Program-made: the position numbers and the translations under genes | In this document: positions 47,866-58,700 of the stretch, in pieces | Layout of the letters: the number at the start of each line of letters is the position of its first letter | Position numbering within the stretch: the first letter of the stretch is position 1 | Assembly (NCBI GenBank): GCA_037953625.1 | Contig: CM075649.1 | Location: forward strand, 127,593,290 to 127,657,289 | Source of the DNA: Crotalaria pallida | Lineage: Eukaryota > Streptophyta > Magnoliopsida > Fabales > Fabaceae | Direction of reading: 5' to 3' | DNA length: 64,000 nt | The notes under the pieces: generated by a model | The model's database searches: none | Told to the model about the DNA's origin: nothing | What the model saw: only the letters and a program-made list of their open reading frames with translations

Positions 47866-49295
47866 TGTTGGAAACCAACAAGCGGCTCAAAAAATACTAG
47901 AGGGGGGTGAATAGTGTTTTGGAGCACTGATATCAAATTTTCGATTGCTATTGAGAATGGTTAAGAGAAAACAGATTTTTAACAAAAATTATAACACTTA
48001 ATCGATTAATGAGTTAGTCTAATCGATTAATGCCTAAAACTTAGAAAACAGTTAATCGATTAACTAACCAGTTACTCGATTAATGCCTGAAGGTTGATTT
48101 AAAACTAATCGATTAATACAATAGTTAATCGATTAACTATGTGCAGAAACAGCAAAAATCACTTTTAATCAGAATCACAGCAGAAACCAAATGCCAAGAA
48201 TGCAAGAACAATTATCTAAAGAATTAAGAACAACACTAATTAAATTTATCAAGCCAAATTAGTGTTAATTCGCTATGAATTATGAAAAGCCCCAAATCTA
48301 ACCTAATTGTTCAATTGGTTTATTAATTCACTCAAAACTTAAAGAAAGTAAAAGATAGAAGACAAGAGATTTTATCCTGGTTCACTCTCAATCCACCGAG
48401 AGCTACATCCAGTCCCCTCTACCGCAATAGAGAGATTTCAACTAGAAAACAATTGTGTAGATTATAATGGATAAAAGAGAAAACCTCACTCAAATTATCC
48501 TAACCCTTCAAGAGAGTACCAACCTCTTGAAAATCTACCCCACCAATTTTTGTTCTAAATCTCTTGAATCGTTCTTTGTTGAAGCAACCTCTCCAACCAA
48601 TTCCTTTCTTCTTGCTTTGAATCTTCAAAGACTTCCAATTGTGAATATCTTCACTTTGATGAAATGTTGAATCCTTGAAAGAACAACCCTTTGTTGTAGA
48701 TTGAAGAATATCAAAGTGAAGAATGAGATTGGGAAGAATAAGATTTTGATCTTGATAGAACTCTATGAAATTGAATAGCTCTCTTTGAAAAGTAATAGCA
48801 TGAAAGTATCTTGAAAATTGTTAAAGTGTGTAACCAAATCAAAGTCACAATTAAAAGCTTTTAAACAAAATAATTTTTCTGTTATAACAGCTATTAATCG
48901 ATTAATGCAAACCCTTAATCGATTAACCACTGTTAATCAAACAGTTTAAGTCAGTCATACACGTGTTAATTGATTAAGCCTTGTGAGATAATCGATTAAC
49001 CACTGTTAAAGTGACTAAAAAATAGCTTTTCAAATATGTTTTGATTTCTACTTTCATGTGAGCTATTTTCTATCAAGTTAATCTCATATCACCATATACT
49101 CAACAATTCATTTACCTAAATTGAGATAAAACCTAAGCTACCACCCAACTCTCATATGAAATAAAATAAAATAATACAATGAATACAATATCATATGAAC
49201 TATCTAATAACTTGAGTAATGCTTGGCTTGAAGGTTGTTGATGCTTGAGGTTTGCACATGTTGGTTTGTTGTCATCAAAACATCACACTCTTACA
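47866..49295 (-). repeat. 5' LTR of the copia element
   Basis: 1430 bp, nearly identical to 39461-40945 except for a 55-bp deletion lying between two ATTGA direct repeats, plus scattered substitutions. It contains the same two clusters of TTAATCGATTAA palindromes. Confidence 0.93.
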
Positions 49296-49978
49296 TTTCT
49301 AGCCCTTGCGGATTATGCGGGCAAGAATGTAGGAGGAAATCATGGAAGGAAGCAGATGGTGTAGGATTCTCGATCCTTTCGTTACCAAGCGAGACTTCAT
49401 TGCCTAAGTTAGTGTTTCGTCGTGAATCACAAGTGCCACGGGTCGGGTACCGATCCGAGTGTAGCTTGCTCAGTCGTGGATCTCTGACTTGGTTATCTAG
49501 TGTTATGACCAATGTGTGCTTGGAGGTGGTCATCCTGAGTTTGGTTTATCACACAAGCCCCCAACTCGGGAAGGTCCGAAGGGCTTGTGCTGAGTTCAAA
49601 TGAGGTAGGTGTTGCTGATCATTCCTTCACCGATTGTTGTGTTGATATGAAAGGTGAGTGATGTTTGATCGGCACGATTTCGAGGTTTAATGGTCATCTC
49701 GAGTTGTCCTTTCACCTGTTCGAGGTGATGTTTCCCATTCTCGAGGACAACACGTGTCCTGATCTTGACCTGACAATTAAATGGTAATGATTACTTAATG
49801 GTTGTACCCTTAGTTTAAATCCACATAATGACAGCTGTCCCACCACGTTCTATTGCCTTCCAAAAATTACGATGTTACCCCTGAGCTTCTTCAAAAATTC
49901 CAAATGTTTATTGTCAGTTGGGCTTGGGATATTACCTTACTACCCTCGGGCCCAGGTAGTGGAGAGAAATTGAGAAGG

Positions 49979-49990
49979 TTCTATTTAAAT
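49979..49990 (+). promoter_or_regulatory. TATA-like site for the antisense ORF
   Basis: TTCTATTTAAAT, followed by a pyrimidine-rich leader, stands on the plus strand upstream of the ORF that begins at about 50261. It suggests the antisense ORF has its own promoter. Confidence 0.4.
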
Positions 49991-50260
49991 CCTTCTCTTC
50001 TACTTTTCTTTTCTTTTCGCGTTTCTGGATTCTCAAATTAGCAGTTTCATCTTGTCACTTCTTTTCTTTTTTTTTGCACTCCAATCTACATCAGTGGGCA
50101 GTTCTCTTTTGTTCTTCAGGAGTCTTCAATTCTCCTATGCCCTTCTTTTCACATGTATTGATCTTTGCACCTTGAATTTTTCTCTGTAATTGCATTTGTG
50201 TTGGGGTTTCTGGCTTGTTGGGGTTTTGTATTGCCGAGTGATGTGGGGGATTGTCCCTAG

Positions 50261-52055
50261 TTGGACTTGGAAGTTTTGGGGACTCCTTCACAGCTGCGAA
50301 CCTCTGAAAGTGTGAGTCATGTCAAGGAGTTTTTCATCTCGAGCCGAGATGAATGTTCTGGGACTACTTACAGCGTTAGCGCCCAGACGGCTAACTTTCG
50401 AGTTTGCACTTGGATTCCTAAAGGTCAGAGGTCATTTTTATGTATGAGGAATTGACCACCCATTTAGGAGTTCGACTTCCTTTTACCATTTTTGAGATAA
50501 GACTACTGGAGCGGCTAGCTCCCATGCAACTTTATCCAAATGAGTGGGCATTCGCTTCGGCCTACCAAGTCTTTTGTGTTGGGAAAAAATTGGCATGTAC
50601 GGGTCCCAAGTTTTTGTGGCTGTACGCTCCTCAAGCCACCATCCTGGAGAAAGGGGTGAATCGCCGACTTTGGGTTTCTCCCAAAGCTTTGTCTCAATAC
50701 TCCCTATGTCGGAAGTTCTCCGACTCATGGAAGACCTTCAAGCCTTTGTACTTCAAATATAACTTTGTTGAGGAAGGGGATTGTTGGTTTATGGATGGGG
50801 ACCGCCCTCGGTTCCCCTTATCTTGGGCAGCAGAGCTTTTCAATTGTTCTAGCAAGAATTACCAAACCGAGTGGGGAAGTTTGGCCCAAGAAGAAAGAAA
50901 AGTTATACACTTCAAAACAAATTGGCTTGAACATGAGGGTCAGATAGACAATAGGAGAGTAGTGAATTGCCCGATTAAGGTGGCCAGGGCCAAGATGGAT
51001 TATTTTGGAATTTATCTTTCATTCTTTTGTGTTTTAACTGGTTCTTCGTCTTGATACTTAACATTTTGCTTACTTTCTGTAGAAAAAATGGCGGGTTCTA
51101 ATCTTGCTGAGCTCATTGCCAAGAACCGAAAGAGGAGACTCGCTCCCATGGTTTCGAGACACCTGTCATGGCGGCCGCATCTCTTGTTACCGATGTGTCT
51201 TTCGCAACGCCTGAGAACCCTATTACGGTGGTCGGGGGTACAACTGCAACACCTGAAGTCGAGCCCTCACGAGCTCGGAAGAAGACAAGAATTTCCAAGG
51301 GGAATGCTAAGATTGGGGAGCCCGTTAAGGAGGCGGCCTCGGATTTCAAGGTTGAGGTTATGGAGGCTTCGCCTTTAGGTTTTGTATGGGATAGGAACCT
51401 TGATGAAAAATTCTCCAAACTAGTGCTTTCAGAAGAAGATGACCAGAGAATGCCCGACTTATCTCCCTCGTGAAAGAACAATTCTCAGATTCTAATGAAG
51501 TAACTTCTTCGGGAGACGTCGGTGGCTCAGTTTCTTTATGAGCATGCCAAGGACATCCACTCGGTCGTCTATCCAGAGGCCAAAGAGGCAAGGAAAACTT
51601 CTGTTGCTCATGATAGGGGCTTGACAAATAAGCTTACCGAGTTGTGCCAACAACTTGAGGAGTTGGGTAAAAGATATGAAGAGGTGAAGAAGAAGGAAGA
51701 ATCTGTGAATGCCACATTGAGGGCCGAAAACGCCAAGTCAAATGCGGAGGAAGCTCTTCAAAATGCTCGAAACGAATTGGAAGCTCTTCAAAGGGGTTGG
51801 AATAAATTGGATGGTCTGAAAGAGGATAAGGAAAAACTTCGCTCGACATTGGAAAAGATGGAGGCAAAGGCACTAAAGCACATAAGGGAAGTTTAGAAGA
51901 ATTTGTACCACTTGATAAAAACAAATGAAGACTCCTCTGTCAACGCTGTAAAGCAACTACAACTTCTTAATCCAACCGGGATCTGGGTGGTCGGTGTCGA
52001 CCCTTACTTTAAAGTCGTCGATGAGAACAGGGTCGTTGCATCAGATTTGGATTAA
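50261..52055 (+). pseudogene. Antisense ORF of the Tat element (Transposase_28 type), decayed
   Basis: Plus-strand coding sequence lying opposite to the pol of the surrounding minus-strand gypsy element. Part 1 (50261-50455) shifts frame near 50440 into 50440-51020, about 190 residues with YEELTTHLGVRLPF, LYPNEWAFASAYQVFC and WFMDGDRPRFPL. These resemble the plant family filed as putative gypsy type transposon (Transposase_28). A probable intron follows (acceptor CTGTAG at 51079-51084; the donor looks mutated). The next part holds a Pro/Arg-Lys-rich linker (51168-51473) and a long coiled coil (51522-51893, rich in Glu/Lys/Leu). After a single in-frame stop at 51894-51896 the frame continues to 52055. 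Such antisense ORFs between pol and the 3' LTR are known from Tat-lineage elements. Confidence 0.6.
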
Positions 52056-52073
52056 TAGGTCTTATTATTTTTT

Positions 52074-52950
52074 GGCTTAATTGCATAATTGGTCTTTTAT
52101 ATTATTTATTAGATTCAATTTGGTCCTTTATCTTCTTTTTTTTTTGCAATTTACTGGTCCTTTATTTTTTTTAAAAGATTCAGTTTGGTCCTTCTGTTAA
52201 AATAAAGTTAAATGAGAAGGAATATTCCCCCTTCTAGGCTTAATTGCATAATTGGTCCTTTATCTTATTTATTAGATTCACTTTGGTCCTTTATCTTAAT
52301 ATGCCAAGAATATTCCCTCTTCTTCTGCTCTCTCCTTACAGCGGCAGCAGCCACCATGGGCTCACACCCTCTTCCCTCGAAAATCATCAAATTTCTTCAA
52401 CATTCTTCAATTTTTCACGGTTTTTAAGCTTTATTTTCATTATTCCTCAAACAAATTTGTGTTTTTCGTTCTTTTTTCCTCAAAATCCGAATTCTAGGGT
52501 CCCTTTTCTAACACCTTGGTTATCAACAATGGTCTCCTCCTCTGAACCTGCTGGAAAACGTGTGAAAACACGTGCAAAACGCTTCAACAACTCCAATTAA
52601 TTTCTAAAAATGGCGGTGACGGTGGCATGGGCGGTGGCGGCGGCGCCCATGGTGGCTGTCGCCGCTGTAAGGATAGAGCAGAGGAAGAGGAAGAAGAAGA
52701 GGGAATATTCTTGGAATATTAAGATAAAGGACCAAAGTGAATCTAATAAATAAGATAAAGGACCAATTATGCAATTAAGCCTAGAAGAGGGAATATTCTT
52801 GGAATATTCCTTCTCATTTAACTTTATTTTAACGGAAGGACCAAACTGAATCTTTTTAAAGAAATAAAGGACTAGTAAATTGCAAAAAAAAGATAAAGGA
52901 CCAAAGTGAATCTAATAAATAAGATAAAGGACCAATTACGCAATTAAGCC
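52074..52950. mobile_element. Large near-perfect foldback element, Mutator-like
   Basis: 877 bp. The left arm begins GGCTTAATTGCATAATTGGT and the right arm is its reverse complement. The arms run inward for about 300 bases through AAGGAATATTCC, AAGATAAAGGACCAA and GGCGGCAGCAGCC-like blocks. The flanks are TTATTATTTTTT on both sides (52062-52073 and 52951 onward), a 9-12 bp duplication. It stands just after the antisense ORF. The central 150 bases have no clear coding content. Confidence 0.8.
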
Positions 52951-53451
52951 TTATTATTTTTTTTGCAGCGTAAGTCCCTTGTGTCGGGCAGCCTTCAATC
53001 TCTTCACTTTTGAATGACAATTTTCAGTTGGCACGTAAAGAATTATCGATTTCATTTGTGCCTTTTCTGGTTGTCGTTTTTATTTTGTCATTTTAAGAAA
53101 TCAGGACTCTGCCTTTGTCCAAGGTGGGTCCCTCTATCCACGATTTTATTTAATCAATGATTGACAGTGTTTTACCGGTCGTCTTACTTGTTTGTACTTA
53201 GCCGTTTATAAACATCCATTTAGGGAGCTGTGTATAAACTATCACATCCTCATCGGTGGAAAGCTGAGAAGGAGGGTTTGTACAATTAATAACAAAAGGC
53301 TGCAAAAAAGTTGGACATGATAATAAATCTAAAAAAGAACTTTTTTCGAAGTACTCGGTAATACATCTTTATTTAAATGATAAACCAAAGGAAATTGTGC
53401 TTACGAATAACTAAAAGCACTTATTTTAAAACATGGAAATATGGAAATGGT

Positions 53452-54020
53452 TTAAAAAAATGTTTGGTTGTAGTAAGCTTTGAGTTTGGCCGCGTTCCAA
53501 CTGTTCGGAATAGCAGCTCCCAAGAGGGTTTCAAGTCGGTATGCTCCTATTGCAGTTTTACCAGTTACTCGGTAACGACCTTCCAAATTACGAGCCAATT
53601 TTCCCTCCTTTGTATTTTTCAAACCGATGTCGGCTCGTCGAAGGACCAGGTCATCGATCTCGAAACCTCTCGGGATGACCCTTTTGTTGTATTGGAGTGC
53701 TTGTTGGGCTTTTGCCTTTCTTTCTCTAGCCACTGCGATCTCTCGAACCTCTTCACTCAGGATCAAATCTTCCTTTAGCATGGCTTCGTTGACTTTCACG
53801 CACCCTGAAGGTGGGGATTACTCTCTCAATCAGTATGACCATAAGTCAGTCGAAACGGAGTTTCACCAGTTGTGTTGTGAACTGTTGTTGGGTCTGACCT
53901 AAGTACCTCATGGAGTTTATCCATCTAACTGCCATCAGCCTTAATCAAATTTTCATTGATGCCTCTGATTATAGATTTGTTTGATGCCTCTGCTCTTCTG
54001 TTTGTCTGAGGGTGTTCAAG
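53452..54020 (-). pseudogene. Integrase C-terminal remnant of the Tat-lineage gypsy element
   Basis: The minus-strand ORF 53452-53799 carries DDLVLRRADIG, GRYRVTGKTAIGAYRLE and NSWNAAKLKAYY, the C-terminal integrase block of Tat elements. Upstream, in broken frames, are EHPQTNRRAEASNKSIIRGI and TGETPFRLTYGHTD, the end of the catalytic core. It is cut at about 54020, where a different LTR begins. The remaining upstream pol is absent. Confidence 0.8.
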
Positions 54021-54034
54021 GGAAGAAAAAAACA

Positions 54035-54840
54035 GTGAACTATGTGGAGATCAGCCTGTGAAGCAAGTTAGCTTAGCAAGTGTGTTGATGAAGACCAAAT
54101 GTGTAAGAGGAAAAGGAAAGCAAACAACCACAACAAACAACAAGACTCAAGAGCTACAATCTATTAGGACTTTATTCTTTATAGTTATTTACATTTTATT
54201 TGGTCCTTAAGATGATTACTTGGGTAGAGTCTAGGTTGGGTAGTGAATCTCAATGCATTCACATTGAATAATCATGAAATTGATTCATTGCAAAACGAAT
54301 CTTTTTAAAATGATGCATATGATTTTATAAACATTTTAAAACAAGTGTTTGCATCATACTTTGGCTCAATAATGAGTTTAGAAGTTAAGTTTTTATATAT
54401 AAGTTAAGTTACATTTAAATTGGTTAAGTGTTTTTACAAATAACACCGGTATAACCGGTTATGGGACTTTATAACCGGTTATATAGTGTAAACAAAGGCC
54501 AAAAACTGATTATGTTGGTTTACATAACCGGTTATAATAGTTAACAGAGGCCAAAAACAGTTTGAAACTTTAACATACTCCTTAACCGACTTGGCATATA
54601 AAAATTCATTATAAAATGGAACTTTTAAGAGTCTTTTCATAATAGAAAAACACAGAAACCCTTTGCCATTATTTTGAAGAGAATCAAAAGAGAATTTTCA
54701 TAATTGTTTCATCTCTTTCATTCTTGATCTTAATACTCATCATTGTTCAAAGTTTCATTGAGATTCAAGATTCAAAGATTCAAGTGCTTATCAAGAGTTG
54801 TTTTATTATGCACATAGAAGGTGTATTTTAAAGAGTGTTC
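54035..54840 (+). mobile_element. Copia-type LTR with ATAACCGGTTAT palindromes, probably solo
   Basis: The layout matches the LTR at 1780-3345 (GTTGATGAAGACCAAATG near the start, GGGTAGTGAATCTCAATGCA after, then a palindrome zone, then TATA-like text near 54595). The palindromes here are ATAACCGGTTAT (about 54450-54535, three full or near copies) instead of TTAATCGATTAA. It interrupts the integrase remnant at 53452-54020. The edges are approximate and no internal region is seen. Confidence 0.5.
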
Positions 54841-54849
54841 CAGACCTAT

Positions 54850-55853
54850 CACCTAGCTTGGGACATATGCCTTACGAAAGGAGCCTTGGGCAGCTTATGG
54901 AAAGAATCTGACGACTCAGTCCAAACTCAAAGTGATCCAAGAGAAAGACGTTAGCTTGGATGGGTCATATGGAAGCCCTGATGCAATCCTTACAGAGAAA
55001 GGGCAGCTATATTCGCTTCGGTAAATCTTCAGAAGATAAGGTCATAATATAAGAGATTGACTCTAGATTATCTCCAGATTATCCAAATCAATCGAAGATC
55101 AACATTTCCCCTTATTGAAGATAAAATCACGTGGAGATTCATCCCAGAATAAAGAGGATTTCACAAGAGATTGCCTCAGACCAGGAAACCTCTTCAATCT
55201 TATAAATATCTGCCTCAAGCAAGGGGTTGGGAGAGTTGAATATACGCAATACACAGACCCTATACACTTTGCCTCTGCCTCTGTACATATGCTGCCAAGT
55301 CTCAACCATTTAATAACCTCTTATTTCCTCTCCATACACGATATCCTCCTACACTTAACACCTTCATCTTATCCTATATACTCTATATAGGAGCAGAGTC
55401 TATACCCTCCATCCTCGATAAGAACATTCATCCTCTCTCACGAGAGCTCTTACAAAAAAAACTACCTTGATGCCCAAGCATACGTCGCCATTGATCGCAA
55501 CCCCACCTTCAAGGCTTCACGGTCCTAGCGCTTGCTGCCTCCGCCATCTGAGCCACATCATTACGAAGAGTCCATACTATACAGACCTCCTCAAAGAGTA
55601 AAGGGCATATTCTAAACTTACTCTAAAGGGAAGCCTTTAATCTGTCTCACTCTTTCATTCTATGCATTGCTTATGCGTGCCCTAATGAACTACGTAGTCT
55701 TGATCCCTAGAACCTAGTTCGAACAGGTATGTAGGACTAAGAGCAGTGGACTTAACGCCCCCTCTTGTCAGACTAAAAATCGCTCACAAGGAATTTTGTC
55801 CTAAACTAGGGGCTCTGCCCCCTAATTATGGGTTCTATCCGAATAGGACTGAA
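54850..55853 (+). mobile_element. 5' LTR of a plus-strand Tat-lineage gypsy element (approximate)
   Basis: The right edge is set by the primer site at 55854. A TATA-like CTTATAAATATC lies near 55199. The left edge is not defined because no second LTR is present in the window. Confidence 0.45.
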
Positions 55854-55875
55854 TATTGGTGCTGTCTGTGGGAAC
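55854..55875 (+). promoter_or_regulatory. Primer-binding site, Tat-lineage
   Basis: ATTGGTGCTGTCTGTGGGAA differs by two bases from the ATTGGCGCCGTCTGTGGGAA primer site of Tat elements. Confidence 0.75.
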
Positions 55876-55927
55876 TGTAAACTAATAACCCTACAAACCC
55901 ACTAAAACATGATAGGAGACAACAACA

Positions 55928-57442
55928 ATGAACCCATCAACATCTCAGACCCATCTCAGACCAATAGCGGGAAATCAAGGTCACCCATCAAACTCACCCC
56001 CTGCCCAGCGTAACCAGCTACCAGTTGGGGAACAATAGAACGAGAACAACCCTTGTGATGGAGCAGAAGCATTGGTAACTCCAGATAATTCTATACCTCC
56101 TCCACTGGAACCCGGAGCACCGCAGGTAAATCGGACCCGATCTTGGATTCAGATCCCTTACCATGGAAGGTCCGAAAGATCTAATGAAGCAGCTCATTCG
56201 GAAACGCATACGGAAAGGCTTGGAATGATCTTAGGCCAGATGATTGATCAGACACTTGGGCTTCTCCTAGGAGTACCACAGTCCGTCCCGGTTCGATCCC
56301 ATCAGACCAACTCCGGGAAAGCATCCCCAAAAAATCCTACCCCAACACCGATTAGGACAGCCGTGACGGTTGAACAACTCGAAAACCAGTAAGCTCAAAC
56401 GCAGATCAGAATAACGCAGGACAAGTAGTCAAGGAGACAAGAAGAACTTAAAACCCGACCCTAAGTGTTCAGAGAGTTCATGTCACATTCTCCCGTCCGC
56501 CATGACCCTGTGGTTGTAGAAGACCCTCCAAAGAGTGACAAGTTTTACTTAGGACTTGAACACTTTTGTGAAAGAATTATGCCGGCCCCTCACCCGCCAA
56601 ATTTTCAACATACACCCTACCAACCTTTACGCATATGATGACACCAATGATCTAGAGCAGCATGTGTGGAAGTTCCAAGCAGTCATTGCCTTCCAACACC
56701 GAAGCACTAATGTCATGTGTAAGGCCTTCTCCCTTTGTTGAAGGGACCTGCCTCAGAATGATTCCAGACGCTTGCACCCAAATTCATCAATAGCTGGACG
56801 GAACTTATGGAAGCATTCAAATTACAATTTTCCACCAGCAATACCTGACCCAAGTCAGTTCATTTTCTCTCCAAAGTAACTCCGGCTCCGGAAGAGAGCC
56901 TTCGTGATTTTATGGTTAGATTCACCAGGGAAAAGAATCATATCGTCGATTTACAACCATTGATAGCCTTACACCAAATCATCTAAGGATTACATCCCAA
57001 CAATGAGTTCGTTCCCGACTTGGCCGACAACCCACCTTAGAGTATGGAAGAGATAATTTCAAGATCTGGTGAATTCATAAACAGAGAAGACTTCATGAGG
57101 TAAATAAAGGGTAGGCACATGTCTGTCAAAGACCGAATGGGAACAACGCCTAAGTAGAAAGGATATCGAGAAGGAGAATGCCAGAGAAGAGACAACAACA
57201 ACAAAGAAGGATGTCGACGAGATTGGAGATACAAATTGAGGTTCACCAATTATTCAAAATTCGACGTCCCAAAAGAGCAGATCATGAGGGAAATCATGAA
57301 TACAAAGCTTTGAGGAATTCGAAGACCAAGGCTATCGAGGACATCCCGGGAGGAAGATAAGCACAAGATATGTAAGTGGCACAATAGCAGCAGCCACACC
57401 ACAGAGGAATGCTTCCAACTAAGGGACATACTTCTAGATTTG
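55928..57442 (+). pseudogene. Decayed Tat-lineage gag, interrupted by a hAT insertion
   Basis: The frame opens at an ATG at 55928 shortly after the primer site but is broken by several stops. Recognisable pieces are a Pro/Arg-rich N-terminal part (56072-56392), a capsid-type segment with EESLRDFMVRFTREKN (about 56890-56940) and a CCHC-like CKWHNSSSHTTEECFQLR (about 57370-57425). The 57451-58987 element splits gag right after this knuckle; gag resumes at 58996. Confidence 0.7.
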
Positions 57443-57937
57443 GTGAACAGTAGGGGTGTTCGCGGATCGGTTCGGTTCGGTTTTGAGGCAAAATACCATT
57501 CGATCCAATTACAAAATATACTTGCGGTTCGGTTTAGATCGGTCTATTATATTAGCAAATCCAATTAGATCCAATCCAAAGAAAACCTTGCGGTTTTGGT
57601 CCGGTTCGGTTCGGTTTCAAATTTATTTTTTTCGCTGTTTTGATTAAAAAAATGCAATACTCCCAAATCCCAATCAGTAACTGGCATACTAATTCTAAAC
57701 AGACTGTATATGGAATAAAAAAACTACATATGGAATTTCTCTTTAACATAGCAGCACATAACAGTGATAACACAACCTGAACAATGAACATAGCAATATT
57801 TTAATTTGACCTATATAGATAAAAAGAACAAGAAAAAAATTGTGACATCTTGTTATGTCCTTTTCTATCATATTATGTACAAACATAAAATCACATAGGC
57901 ATTATGAGATGAGAAAGGGAAAGGGTGAGAGACTTAC

Positions 57938-58080
57938 CAAAAGTTGAAGTAGCATCAATAGAAATGTCATGCCACTGTGACACAGTTGACACTCTAATTG
58001 AGATCATCTCTTCTCCTGAACCATTACTCTCCCTTTTCTGAACAAGCATGCCACCAGGCCTTAGTTCCCATTTGATTTCA
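57938..58080 (-). pseudogene. Captured exon of a BAG-family co-chaperone gene (ubiquitin-like region)
   Basis: On the minus strand an exon-like block runs from an acceptor (GATTGCAG before 58080) to a donor (GTAAGT after 57938). It reads in one open frame: EIKWELRPGGMLVQKR, then a short acidic linker, then ISIRVSTVSQWHDIS and a Ser/Thr-rich end. Plant BAG1-4 proteins begin the same way (WEMRPGGMLVQKR, then a ubiquitin-like domain). No stop interrupts the 143-bp block. It is a single captured exon: the rest of the ubiquitin-like domain and the BAG domain are missing. Confidence 0.7.
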
Positions 58081-58382
58081 CTGCAATCTTTTTCTGCTTG
58101 GGGTGCTGCTTTGTTCCCAATTAAAACAAATGTTATGTTAATCTAGTTGATTTCACTACTGCACCAGACATAAAACAAATGTTCTGTTATGTCCACCAAT
58201 TAAACTGCATACAAATTTGTTTCTTGTTACCCACAAATCAGTTGAAACCCAAAATTCAAACTTCACTACAGTCACTACCTAATCCCACAGATAATCTAGT
58301 TGATACTTGATAGTAGTAAAATAATCCTAAATATTAAAACAATAAATACGACTAGTACTTGGGTAGTATTGTATGCATTTAC

Positions 58383-58700
58383 CTTCAAGATACCGAGAAC
58401 TCTAGAAACATCCTCTCTTATGAGCAACTTCCTAAGATCCTTACAATACATCAACCTCAAAGCCTCGATATAAACCTCCACGTCATCGCAATCCGCAATC
58501 TCAACAATGTAGGGCAACGAAGACGAGCACTGCTGCTTGGCCCAGCTATCAGAGAGCTTAATGTCGCTGGAAGAGGAGTAGGAAGAACGGGGGGATCTGG
58601 GGTTTGGGGTGGAGGTCGGGTTCGCTGGCCATCATTTCGAAGAGGGCGGGGCTGGATCGGGCTTTGTCGAAAGGGGAAGGAGGTGATGTCGTCGCCTCGG
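58383..58700 (-). pseudogene. Captured fragment of a BTB/POZ-domain protein gene
   Basis: In one frame it has SSPALFEMMASEPDLHPKPQ. After a one-base frame change it has SSSDIKLSDSWAKQQ, then LPYIVEIADCDDVEVYIEA and LRLMYCKDLRKLLIREDVSR, ending VLGILK at a GT donor (58382). This resembles the N-terminal and BTB region of plant BTB/POZ proteins of the At1g63850 type. A segment between the two KL positions seems to have been lost, so the BTB fold is incomplete. Confidence 0.65.

Larger units (their letters stand above)
39461..49295 (-). mobile_element. Ty1/copia retrotransposon of Sirevirus type, both LTRs present
   Basis: Complete in outline on the minus strand: 5' LTR 47866-49295, primer site, gag, protease, integrase, reverse transcriptase, RNase H, an extra ORF, polypurine tract, 3' LTR 39461-40945. 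The LTRs begin TGTAAGAGTG and end TTTCCAACA. Flanking bases TTTCC and TTTCT match at 4 of 5. The order integrase before reverse transcriptase defines copia. The extra ORF after RNase H and the palindrome-rich LTRs suggest the Sirevirus (SIRE/Maximus) lineage. Coding regions carry several frameshifts, in-frame stops and a gag deletion, so this copy is not autonomous. Confidence 0.9.
39100..49553 (-). mobile_element. 3' LTR of a minus-strand Tat-lineage gypsy element, split by the copia insertion
   Basis: Read on the minus strand the LTR begins TGTGATAAACCAAACTC at 49553, directly after a polypurine-type GAGTTGGGGGCTTG. It runs to 49296, is interrupted by the copia element (39461-49295), and resumes at 39460. 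A TATA-like CTATAAATAACACC lies at about 39338-39323, leaving roughly 230 bases of transcribed LTR. The far edge (about 39100) is an estimate. The element's integrase remnant and antisense ORF lie at 50200-54020. Confidence 0.55.
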
